Shown here in pieces: positions 44,782 to 57,400 of a DNA stretch of 64,000 nucleotides. The notes below the pieces were generated by a model. It did no database searches. It worked only from the letters and a program-made list of their open reading frames with translations, and was not told the DNA's origin. The position numbers and the translations under genes are program-made. Numbering within the stretch: position 1 is the first letter of the stretch; every line of letters starts with the position of its first letter. Origin of the DNA: Myxocyprinus asiaticus (Eukaryota; Chordata; Actinopteri; Cypriniformes; Catostomidae); the NCBI RefSeq assembly GCF_019703515.2, contig NC_059368.1, positions 35,727,831-35,791,830 of the forward strand. Reading direction: 5' to 3'.

Positions 44782-47700
44782 GTATAATGTGTGTGTAGTC
44801 TTTTATATGTAGTCTTTTTTAAAAGTAACAAAATGTATGTGCATTATAGCTGGAGCTGGGATAAGTTCTGCCCATAAGCGCTCAATGTAAGAGCACACAA
44901 ATGGCGTACTAGGCCATTGGATGTGCTTGGATGCAGCTGGTGGAATGTTCCTACGCAACCTGGAAATTGTTTGTCAGATGATTTAAGCATGTTGTGTACT
45001 GCACAACATCGCAATGGAATAGGGAGTTTCTTTACCTTTTGGCAGTGCTCGAAGAGTTACAATTCGTGTCACAGTACTGGCAGCGATTCTGACACTCATG
45101 AGGTGCCAGGACAGCGTCATGTTTGAGAAACGGTCAGGCAAAGGGAACTGCCATGAATTTCTTTCCACTTCGAGAACTGCCTTATGGACCACAGGTTCAG
45201 TCTGGTACTGAAAACACTTATATGGAGTGTTTTCATTAACATTCGAAGGGTAAGAACAAATTCATGTGTGAACCCACCTCTTGTAAATCTGGTGGAATTT
45301 CTTTTCGTGAGAAGTTGTCCTGTGTGTTCAAGTATGCAAAATCCAAGCAATTCTTAGTGAATTGAATTTTGGCTTCCCTATACATAATTTAAAATTATTT
45401 AAACCCACTGTCCTCAAATCAGAAGAAACTTTCCTTTAAGAGTTACATTATCAAAGCCTGGAGTCACATGACAGTGAAATGCTTCTAGATTAATCAAAGC
45501 TGCATCTGGTAAGAAACCTCGTTAGGTTTTTACATTAACATTTTTTTTATGTTTAAAGAGTAGTGTCTTTGGTTTCAGCTGATATGCCGATTAAAAAATG
45601 TCAGTGATTTGTCATGAACCAGCACACTGTTAATTACATTGTCCTCCACCATTATGTTTATGTGCAGCCTCTCTTTATTTTGTTATAATTTAGGCATCAC
45701 CAAATCCCAGAAAAACACTTGGTTACTCAATCATATATACACACTTTTTGTGATATGGCTTTGTGTTTGCTGAGAGAATATAGTCTGAATCAGATCTAAA
45801 CAGGACAAGGGTCTATCACCTCTTCAGCATGAGAAGCTCACCGGTCACACCAAGGCCAAAAGAGTCCAACGCACCAGTTGTTAGCAATAATTTAGAACGT
45901 ATCAGAAGTTATATTTGAGTTAGCAAGGCAATTAATTGCATGAGTTGAGTTTCTGCAGCTGTTAATGTCCACATGCTGAGAGATGTGGCCATGTACACAG
46001 ACTCCCTTTGATTTTCGAATGACCATGTACATGAAGCTTACAACTGAAATGATTCACTTGAGATTGTCTTTGCATAAAGATGCGCTGCTTGCACTCGAAA
46101 GCTTATGTGGAGAAGATGGAAGAGAGATGAAACTGCACACAAACATTGGTTCTCATGTGGATCGTCAACCTGCCAGGTTTGAACATGAATAACTTCTAGG
46201 GCAGTCTGGGCGTGCCCCACACTTTGAGATGATCAATGTTACAAATCACAAGTTTTAATTTCAGATACTAAATTCCTCAAACTTTCTGTTAATCAAAAAA
46301 TCCTCCACTTGCAGCAATGACAGCTGGGCATTGTAGCATTTTTTATTTATCTATTTACTTTGGCTTATCAGCCACTTCTCACAAGACACTAGAATCAAAC
46401 TGTTCAATCAAAAGCTCACTTTGAGCTTAGATTTGTTCACCCATAACACTCTTCTAAAAAATTAACTATCTAATCTTTTGCTCTTTGTACCCTTTTATAT
46501 TTATTTGCCATTTTCAGATGTGACTTTTTATTTGAATCTCTTCCTAAAAGGCTTGCTTCCCAGAGTCTTCACTGTTGAAGAAGCAGCCAGTTTAGAACCT
46601 GTCCCTCACAAGTCATTAACTGTTGGCTAAAGTCTTTTTCCTCAAACTAGATACACTGATGTTCTTAATCTTTTGTTGTTGTGCGTCTGGGTGGTCTCAC
46701 TTTGTCCTTGTTCAATACACTTTTTCTTCAATACTTACTGAAGAAGCTGTTAGCTATGTTTTGAGTTCTTGAAAGAACTAGGAGTATAGGCTGACGATTT
46801 TAACAAAGATTTTAGCCCCAGTTTGCAGTCGGGCCAAGTTGATGCTTGTTGGCTCCAGTCTGCAGATTTTGGGCCAGTTGGAGTGGACAGATTTCATCAG
46901 AAGTCATGTAGTATTAATAGTAATGAATATTGACTTGGATTTCTTATCCTCTGACTATGATTCCATCTAGTCGGAAGGTATCAAACATGTTTGAAATTTT
47001 TGAGCCGACTATCCACGACTATAGAGGAAATCTTGTAGTGTATGATGCAGTGGCAAGCAGTGACTTTTTCAAATGGGTATGCTGTGTAACATCCCAACCC
47101 ACATGTTTTCAGTGAATTTTCACAAATTGATTTGTTTGAGAAAAACATGAAAATATACAGTTATGGTTTTTGTTAATTAGATTTAATTGAGTTAGTTTGG
47201 CATCAGCTGCATTTAGGTGATTTTCTGTAATCAAAATCTGGTAACAGTACCTAGGTTTTCCACTTGGTCAAGCAATTTGGGTACAGCTTTTCTAGCCCAT
47301 TAAATCATCTACATGTAAACCAACCAATGAGAATGCGGAACAGTGATGCAAATTCATAGCAATAGAGCGTAGGCACCAAAGCTACAGTGGATCCGCTCAT
47401 CTGAATCCCTCCTTAATGGAAACAGATTGCAGAAAACTACCATCATTTGGCAGTGGAATAGTTTGAGGACAGAGACTCACATATTTCCATCTGTTTATTA
47501 TGTAAATAAGATTTATGTTACACCTCAAATGACAATAACATTTATATTATTAGTATTAACATTAAGTAAATCCCCTCACTCATTCTCTCGAATGGCTCGG
47601 GTATGCAGAGCATTCGCAGCTTTTATAGACCGCACGCTGTTGGTATGATGCTTCAATACTCAAATCTGAAGTGATATGGTCAGCAGCCAATGGAAATCCA

Positions 47701-50700
47701 GTGAACATGGCAACGAAGCTCAAGAAATGGAGGTGTTGAACAAGCAAATTGGGGCTTTTATGCATTTTTCACGCACTTGGCCCATTTCTCTCGCAACTTG
47801 GAACACCTAGAAACAGATAGCCAGCTCGTGTGCGATACATCCATGTTTGTTTACATCTGTCATGTGTCTCCTAGAAAGGTAGGATGTGTGTTCCATTTGA
47901 ATTAATGATTGGATCGAATCAACTTGACAGTCAGGTAGTGTGTGATCCTCTGTCATTCGGTGTGTGATGGCCAGGTTTTATCTGCAGTCATTAGAATCTG
48001 TTCAGATTTTAAAAGTCGTGTAATCCAGCTTAAACTTTCTCAGAGAACTAAAAGGGTGTCTAGAGGGTCTCCAGAGGGTTCTGCTGGTGTGGCAGCTGAG
48101 GAACCCCAAATGATGCCTCTAGTGTCTTTTTATTGTGTACTGCACACACATGAAACAGCCTTCACTTCTCAAAAATAAAAGCAATAGGTAACAACAGATT
48201 GAAAGGTCTCTAATGAAAGTTAGAAATGCAAGTGTACTTTATACTTTAGCAGCTGAAGAAGCACATTGTTGTGATTTCCACGATTCATTACATGGCCAAA
48301 TTGTTTTCAGCTGAGCTAAAATAATGAAGAATTTCTAGTGCCAAAGGAGCACATTAGCATTAAGGATGCAGTTTTTAGTAGACTGAAGTAATGGCTGAAG
48401 AATTTGGAGCTCTGCCTTCACAGGTAAAGATTGAAAAATAAAAGAACAATTTCAAACGATTTGTAACAATCCTTTAGACCAGGGGTGCTCATTACATCAA
48501 TATGTTTGTTTTATAATCATGCAGTGAATAGCTTTAATTTATGTTTTTTTTTTTTTTTTTAATCTGTAGCGGATTTAAGCATGGGTGACGTGCCGTTGCC
48601 CATGGCGGCATCTTGCGGGAGGCGGCACGAGGCACCCACACAGACCCATCCACCCCCACCCCCCACCCCCAATGCTTTTAATTACTTTTTACTTTTCAGT
48701 GTCTGAATGTTTACTTGAAAACTGTCGTTAGAAACTTTATGCATTGTTTTCGTAATTTGCTTCTTTGTTCTTATTTTATTACTGTTTCCTTGTCTTGAAT
48801 AATTTCTTGAGAACTTGAAACAATGTTTACTTAATGAACAAATTAGTTAGTATTCATTTTGGTATTGAGAATTGTCAAATTTCACTGGTATTGGTAGTGA
48901 CTATTGGTACTGACTACAAAAATGTTGGTATCGTGACAGCAGTGCCTATGATACATGGTAGGTCTTTTTATAATAAAGTCAAATATGCAGATAACGGATG
49001 GTCCGCTGTGGTGACCCCTAACGGGTTAAATATATTTTAGCCCAGTTATTTATTTATTTATTTGATTTGATAAAACAATGGCTTCATTCTGTTCTAATTG
49101 ATTTTTAAAGCATGGTCAGAGAAAGATAACAGCTAATGTATTTATAAATAAATACATATGGGACATTTATCCAAAGAAAAGTTATTTGCAATCGTATGGT
49201 GGAATTTATAATTTAATCTCAACTGATATGAAATTTCATCAATTAATTAAATGCGTGTTAATGAGACGGCCAGACTGCTGCAGGTTATACATTTTTGATT
49301 TATTATTCATGAGCTGAGTTTAGCTACATTTTGAAAGAGAAAAAAATATATATTTAGAGGAAAATTTCAGAAAATTATAAAATTGAGACATCACGTTAGC
49401 GGCAAAAATATGATTTATTGATTTAATCAACTGACAGCCCTATAAAAAAAGAAAAAAACGCTGTAACCGGAAACGCCTGAGCCGCACTTCTTAGAACGCA
49501 GAAGCAGATGTGCAAGTAGTCCATTCATTTGGTTACGCTAGTGGCACAGAAATCACACCCTTCAGCTTTAAGAGCAGGAGATTTAGAGTGCATTTTTAGT
49601 TTATTCCCTATTCATGGATTAAAGCTTGAAAAAATATCCTTTCCTAGCAGTGAGATCTCACTTTGTATTCAGGCATCTCATACATAAACAACATGGACAT
49701 GTGTGAAATGACTCGCATATCTCTAATGTTTAGCATTATTAACATGTCTGACAACACACCTAATCTTTGTAATTAACTGTCTGGTCACTCCTTTCTCTCA
49801 GTTGCTGAGAGTCTAAAACCTGCTGAAGGCTGTCTAACATATTTATTTATATTCAAGAAATATTTGTTCATACTTCAACTCAAAACTTTACTGCCGGACA
49901 CTACATACAACACTTTTCATACTGTAATTCTGTATACTGTCATGTGCCCTGTATGGCGTTATATTTGTGTCATAATTCTGTGCATGCAAGGAGATATATT
50001 AAGTGTGCAAAAAGGTATTTTGCATGTGCGGATTGCAGTTTTGTAAAGCAGTGTGTATCATTTTGCAAAGAATTCATTTTGCTCAAACAAAAATCTATTT
50101 TGCAAAGTTTTTCTGAATGTGTGCTTGTGATGATGAGCTGCTGACATGGCATCAGCGCAAAAATATTAATATTCTTCACATTGCATGATTACTGTTTTAC
50201 AATACACCTGGACAATATGCCATTTTACATCACAATATAATCATATTTGGTCACTTCATCTTATTATATTTAAGTTTTATCTGCTTTGGGTGTTATGGTA
50301 ATGACATCCAGATGACGATGCTGTTGTGAACTAGAGGTCTGGACGGGACTGTTTTTTCCATCCCAGCCCTGCCTGCTCTTGCAAGTTTCTATTTCGCACC
50401 CGAACGCTCCCACTGAATTTTACCTTATGTTCACCCGTTCTCTGCCCGCAGTAATTTTCTTCCCGACCGCTCCCGTTCCCTCAACCCTGCATTGTTTTTC
50501 ACATGGGGCAAATGCCATACAAACAGACAACAAGTGTACACAAAGAACGTTTTTTTTTTTCTGTTATTGCTATTATTGGATGACACGTGACATGATGCCC
50601 ATCTGACTTCTGAGACTGGTTTCTTAACACTTAAATTGACCATTTTCCAGTCCAAGTTTCACATCCTTTGATGACACAGTGTGTCCACGCTTTGCTCTGC

Positions 50701-50925
50701 CATTCTTGTAAAGTTCCGTTGACAATAGCCTGCCCTTAATATTGGATAATTTGATGCATGTATTGTGTGCACATTTTTACATTGGATTTTCTGTTTATTG
50801 TTATCAAAATTAAAATAATGGTAAAATAAAATAACTTTTTATTTTTTATTATTTTATTTTGTTATTATTGCATTCATAAATCAATAATATAAACATAGAT
50901 ATCCACACTGGATTTTTCAGGCTTT
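44782..50925. other. Intergenic, no gene recognised
   Basis: AT-rich DNA with short frames only. Near 48570-48670 a GC-richer patch (CCATGGCGGCATCTTGCGGG) and near 50333-50470 GGTCTGGACGGGACTG look like fragments of dispersed repeats. Confidence 0.35.
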
Positions 50926-50929
50926 TCTC

Positions 50930-51080
50930 TGACCGTCTGCTCCTGCACACAACTCATGGACGTACCATCCGCTACCACCTTTAACTCGGAAATTTAATCC
51001 TGCGCCGCAAGAAACGTGATCGGGTCCCCCAGTGGGAATTGAACATCACAACGTGCTTCATCACTACTCCACGGTTTTCA
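50930..51080 (-). repeat. Possible tRNA-derived SINE head
   Basis: On the - strand GTGGAGTAGTGATG resembles an A box and TGTTCAATTCCCACTGG a B box, about 30 bases apart. No clear tail is seen. Confidence 0.35.
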
Positions 51081-52221
51081 TACATTACTATGAAATGCTA
51101 ACATTACACCATTTGTGTGCACTTTATTACAGCCATGAACCAGCAACCACTGAATCTCCTTTCTGCTATTACTACATGAAATATTTTCTTTAATAATGAT
51201 TATTTTGTACACCTTATTTATTGTGTCCCCTACCATTTTCTCATGGTCTGTAGGTCAGTTTTGATGCCTATTGTAAATATTGCCTAAATGAACAGATTCT
51301 GTTCTTGATATTAAATTATAAAGGTTTGTGTTTATGAAAGCTGCGTGGGGCATCTTGAAATGTTGAATTAATGGTTTTTACAAAGTTAATGTACAGTGTT
51401 TTATTAAATCAAGTTTATCTACCCCAACCTACAGTATATGGCATTATGTCCCCTGTCATAGTAAAAAAAAAAAAAAAATATGATCGAATTCCTTGACTGT
51501 GCATGATCCCAGGATACTATATTTTGATAAACTTGTTTTATGTTACTGTAATAGCTTTAAATTGTCCCGATATATCTATATTCCACCTGGGTAAATACCT
51601 GTATATCTTGCAATAAAAACTAGAGTAAATAACTGAAATCTGAGTATTACTTTTACACTGTGATGTTTATGGTTGCTGTCCAATCAAGGAGCACTTATTA
51701 GTAGCTCCTAACAGTCAATCCTGACACAGGAGGCAGGACTGGTCAGAATATCGGTGGAAAAGCAAGCGAGCAGTCTAAAATTCTGAGCGCATGCATAGCA
51801 GGTCAGAAATGTCAGAATTCTCTTTAAATGTGGGCATCAGCTCACATTCAGATAAACTTTATTTGAGCAAAATTGATTTTCATTTGTTCTAAACGAATTC
51901 TTGTTGCGAGACGATTCATTTCTCTACAAAAACTAAGTTCATGCGTTAACAGATTTATGGCACAAATATAATGCCATAGCCCTGTTGTGTCTATTGTAAA
52001 TTATTGTAAAAAAAGTGTTTATCTTAGGTCCTGTAAATTTTTATATGGTCCTGCAGTGTAACAAATGAAATCAAATTCACACAGCAGGACATTTCATGTC
52101 AACTACCCCCATACTGTGTACTTTTAGGTACTGTATTGTGTTGCACAAGTTCTTCTGTTTTGTCTTGAAGATAATAGTCTTATATAAATATAGCGTAAAT
52201 ATAGCTGTTATCCAACATATA

Positions 52222-52711
52222 CTCACCGAGCCCTTTATTAGGATCTTTGACTTGTTATGCATTCTGAGATGTTATTCTGCTCACCACAGTTGTACAGAGT
52301 GGTTATCTGAGTTACCATAGCCTTTCTGTTAGCTCGAACCAGTCTGGCCATTCTCCTTTGGCCTCTCTCTTCAACAATGAGTTTCAGTCTGCAGAACTGC
52401 CACTCGCTGGATGTTTTTTTGTTTTTCGCTCCATATACACTCTAGAGACTGTTGTGTGTGAAAATCCCAGGAGATCAGCAGTTACAGAAATACTCAAACC
52501 AGCCCATCTGGCACCAACAATAGTGCCACGGTCTAAATCACTGAGATTACATTTTTTCCCCATTCTGATGGTTGATGTGAACATTAACTGAAGCTCCTGA
52601 CCAGTATCTGCATGATTTTATGCATTGCACTGCTGCACCATGATTGGCTGATTAGATAATCGCATGAATAAGTAGGTGCACAGGTGTTCCTAATAAAGTA
52701 GCCTGTGAGTG
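52222..52711 (-). mobile_element. Tc1 family B copy, internally deleted
   Basis: The - strand left end ACTCACAGGCTACTTTATTA is followed by MGKKCNLSDLDRGTIVGARW and the HTH region. Most of the transposase is absent before the terminus near 52222. 490 bp. Confidence 0.8.
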
Positions 52712-52864
52712 TATAGAGAATGAATATTTTTGCTCCTAATATAATTTTTTATTCTTCTTATTTAAAGGGTGTGATAGGTGCATTAACATGATGCAAGGGA
52801 ACTCCAGATGCATTTTCTCAAGTTGAAGGATGTGCAGTGTCCTGACTAAATACTATATGACTAA

Positions 52865-52987
52865 AGTAGTGCTTGTGCTTTATCTGAACTGCTGAAAAGA
52901 TCATCTGTTTGTTCTGACAAGGCCCGCACGATGAATCTGCTGATCACAGATGTCAGTAACATTCTGACAGCACAAGACCACAGGTAA
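52865..52987 (+). other. Orphan reading frame resembling a terminal exon
   Basis: Forty codons ending VCSDKARTMNLLITDVSNIL, TAQDHR and TAA at 52985. AATAAA follows at about 53023 and 53105. The composition looks protein-like, but I recognise no family and see no strong acceptor. The stop overlaps a good donor (CACAG|GTAAGC), so it could equally be an internal exon or chance. Confidence 0.2.
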
Positions 52988-54289
52988 GCATTTGTCATAT
53001 TACGTACTAATACAATTATATAAATAAAACTTTTACATTTCATTACAAATTTCAAAAAGTGTTTTTGGACATTTGTAAAATTAATTCATATGTACAATTT
53101 TTAAATAAAGATTATTTATCATCTAACTTTTGGTCTTGTTTTCAATCACACTGAGAATGAATAGATCTAGTGATTCTTCTCTTTTACATAAAATACTGCA
53201 ACCATAGCATTCCATCTGAAAAGCAGCTACATTTTGAACAAATAATCATATGGCACCATATACTCTGTGCATTCACATAATACATACAGCAGAATACAAA
53301 AAATATTCTCACTCCAAACTACAGCTGAGTCCTTGCATCGATAATTCTTTGGTACACACATGTATGTACAGTATATGTCATTTGAGCTGCCATCCACCAC
53401 ACCCTATTTATATATGAATAATCAAGCCTGAATGTTGCAATAAAATAGCGCACTAGATGACAGTATTGGTATTCATGTCTGCACTGTGTTACTGTTTTCC
53501 CTGATACTCGAATGTGTTAGAAAGCACACGTTTTTCTAATGGTTGTTACAAGTCTTAAAAAAAAAAGCATTCTATAATGTGGTTCTATCATTAAAGCACC
53601 AATTAATACATCATTTTATTAGTTCTTTTTTTTTTTTTTTTTTTTGTATTTTAACGTTTTGGTTATGGTTTGAGATACAGAACTGTCAAGTAGCATAAAA
53701 AATACAGGATTTCACAGCACCAGGGTGGTACAGACATTTCTGATACAACTTTCAATGCAATGACAAAAATAATTTTAATCATGATAGCTTTTTGTTAGCG
53801 TGGTATTTAAAACAACACTGGTGATCTTTGTAATTATCCAGATTATGGACACCTATTTTAAACGTACATTATTATGTATAATGTCAGGGTAAAACAAACT
53901 GCATCCAAAACAAAGTTTCAACAGTTATAACCATCATTATATAGACATTAAGATGTGTACAGTATATATAAATATTGAACATGTTAACAGTTATATTGAT
54001 TATATGCTTTATATATTATATCAAGTAATGGAAACATAAATGTAAAACATACAGTATATATATATATTTGATCCTGTAATGCAAATCAAAACATGTTGTA
54101 GTTGTAATAATTAAACAAAAATCCCTCTTATTAATCTCAAGTGTGGGAAATGTAAGCAATAATAAAAGAATTACAAAGTTTAGGAATTTATATATCATCT
54201 TTCTTGTTAGATCAATCATCATTTTATGGCAAGAACACATTGCATTAAGGCACAAAGTTTCAGAGTAGAAATCCAAATCCTGTAATGCT
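52988..54289. other. Intergenic / BPNT1 3'UTR side
   Basis: AT-rich. On the - strand an AATAAA lies at 53615-53620 and could end BPNT1, giving a 3'UTR of about 670 nt. This is a guess from one hexamer. Confidence 0.35.
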
Positions 54290-54441
54290 TCAATCAGAGG
54301 AAAGAGCTTCTAGTACAGCCTGTGGCACTCTGCTTAAATAATACTGATGATCCCTTAGCGTCGCCAGCACCCCAGCAGAATTCATGTGCTTCACATCTGC
54401 ATTATATCTATATGCATTACCATGCATGTCTGTGAGTTTAC
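54290..54441 (-). CDS. bpnt1: BPNT1 terminal coding exon
   Basis: Acceptor TTTTTCACCTGCAG. It encodes (G)[40 protein letters not shown] and AVLEALSSD, then TGA. The tail matches the BPNT1 C-terminus in order and length. Confidence 0.95.
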
Positions 54442-57400
54442 CTGCAGGTGAAAAAGAACAGCTTTACACTGATACACACTACCAGTTAAATGAAAAAAAT
54501 ATATATATTTACAAAAAATGTATTTATGTTTATGGATGAGTTGGACCACTAGTGAAGCAAAAGCAGCCAACAATTGTCCAGCATAGAACTCCCTAAATAC
54601 TGTTCAAAAAGCATCCCAGGAGGATACTTTATGAAGTTGGTTGTGAGAATGCCCAAAGTGTTCAGAATTCTAGACAAAGCATGTCTTCTTTGAAGAAGCT
54701 AAAATAAGAATGCTTAGATTTTCCTAAGAATTTTTCATTACATTCAATTGTGTTATTTCATAATTTTTTTTTACTTTACTTTCATTTCATTCTAAAATGT
54801 GGATAACTTTTAACTTGTAGCGTATTTAGCTTTACTCATTTTTAGGAACATTTTTAAGAAAGGGGATGTGTTAGAAATGACGGTCACCTCCAACTGCATG
54901 CAGAATTGCCTCAGGTGCACAAGTGTCCCACTTCTTACAGCCCGGACTGGCGAAGACATAAGCAGAGGCCTTTCCTTCCACTAACTGGATAATCTGCCAG
55001 AAAAAGGATGTGATTAGTTCCATTATTATCACAATCTGAATTCTCACTGAATGAAGGTAAATGACTCCCTCACCTTATTCCCAGCTCCTCCCACTCTGAT
55101 GACATCATGAGGCTCCATAGCTTGGATTGTGTCGGTAACTAGTTTATTGCTATGGGACCGTGTGGTGGTGATGATTCTTTTACCATCTGGGACCTCCTGG
55201 AGTTGGAACCCAAATGCGCCCAAACCCAATACTCCCCATAATGTCCTGCCCAAAGAAGCACCAGCCCCCAACTGAGTAAGCACAGAAAATAGAGGAGGTT
55301 AAACAAACACAGCCTTTTCCACATACACTGAAGCATGTGTGACTGAAGGACAAGATGGACCTGGTAGTTGTAGAAGGGTTGATTGATGACTCCAGCAATG
55401 GCTTTCCCACCATAAGCAATGCCTATTAGCACTGTCACATGGTCCAGGAGTCCTACAATAAAACACCCATTCAAATGACATAAATAAAAAGATAAAAAAC
55501 ACATATGCAGAGTGTTTATTAGCCAACCCCAACATTAAAACATCGACCACGTTTACATGCATTTAAGAAAACGGTTTATTCCAGGGGTTTTGCAGAAAGC
55601 GGATCTCTGAAACGTCTTGTAAACGAGAATGCCGATTTCATTACACTGCTTAAGGGATTAAGAGAAAGCTGTTTAAAACACCTGGGTTTCTCCAGGCGAA
55701 TGCGGCTTATTGTGACCATGTAAACGCATAAGCGCCGTTCTGATGGGTGTTTGAAGAGTGCGCATGTGTGGAACGGCAGGATTACAGACGTCATGGGATG
55801 AAGCCTACCAACATGTCAACAGCGAAAAGAATTACACATTTCTGGTAGTACAGTGGGAAAAGCACATACACAACGTATAAACTAAACCCTTGTATACACA
55901 CTGATGTAAAATATCAACTCTCCCTTGCGTTTGCTTATATGCGCTCATACATTGTGGGAATCCCAGAGTTTTACGTGAGAGGGAAACCTCGCCATTGCAG
56001 CGCAGTTCTGCTGCAGGTCACGATATTAAGTTATTGAAACAAGCACAGCAACAACTCTAATATCTGGGAATAAAGCGAAGCGACAGGGAATAAAATAGCG
56101 AAGTCATCCTCAGATGCCATGTTTGTTATTTGCACAAGCGTTGTGGGGAAATTACATTGCTGAGGAGAAAGCTGCTTACTGAAGGAGACACATGTATTCG
56201 GGAGTAATGAGAAAGCTGGTAGCACAGCTTATGTAAACGCATACACTGATTTCAAGCCTTAAGCAGCTTTCTCATAATAAACGGCGTTTTGGTGTCCATG
56301 TAAATGTAGTCATAAGCAGCAGCATCTCTACATTAGGGGCAAGTGGGGCTAAGCCCCGCCAGAGGTGATGACGTTGTGCAAATTGCATGGCATCATCTTA
56401 AGTTTATTTTAAGAAATAATATATTTTCGTAACTTAAACATGTTTTGTGTCCATTATACAAGAAAAAAGTACATATTCTTTTGATAAAATTGTATTATTA
56501 TTAAGGTATGTTGCGTAAAAGCAATTTAATCAATCTAATTTGTTATGCGTGGGGCTAGCCCTTCATCATCAATGTTAATCAACGGAGATCTGGAGAACGT
56601 CATGCGCATGTGCAACGAGCGTTCAATAATGGCCTGAGGGGCTAGTATGCCTTTGCTCCTGAGCCAATCAAAAGCTTTGATCATATTTATGTCAAACTGT
56701 TGACATGAGCATCGGAAGTTACCAGGTGCAGAGTAGACCTGCGTAGTGATCTTCATTGGTAAGTTTTAAACAGTAGTGTAGTCTAGGGCATATGCAGGCA
56801 TACACTGTATGCCAACCTATCTTTCTTAGGATTTTGCGTATGCCCATCTGAAATAACTGATGATACGTATGGCCGCCAGAACAACGAGTAGTCTTTTGAC
56901 ACGGAACTTTTTCAATCTACTGATGCGATGCCGATAATATTTTCCATTTCAGTAAGGGGTGGGACATTACCAGCATCTGATACACAAACATCTCTGGAAT
57001 AACCATAATGTGCATTGTAAATGCAATTAAACTGTGAAAATACTGCATGTTATTGCACCCCCTGCTAGTTGTTGATGCTCTTTTTTTGTGTGCCTTTTAC
57101 TGCTGTCTGTGGTGCCTTTTTCTCATGGTATCAAATCATTTCTATTTCCATTTCTAAGTAGAAAAACAATTTCCCCCCATCCTGTGCACATGCAAGAACC
57201 ACCCCCTTTTGCTGATTGGCTGGAGTAGTGTTGTGTGGATCGGTCCGATCAACTTTATTTTTGTCCCATTTACAGAGCCAGTGCTGTGTACAAATACTAG
57301 ATTTTTTTTCAACCCACCCACAGAATAGACAGCTAGCAGACTGTGAGGAGATATTTGCAGAATTTGACAAAAAGTGTATTAGATTAGAATTACTGAGTGC

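Noticed and set aside
50930..51080. Functional tRNA gene on the - strand
   Set aside because: A- and B-box-like motifs are present but no cloverleaf acceptor stem or anticodon arm could be drawn; at most a SINE head.
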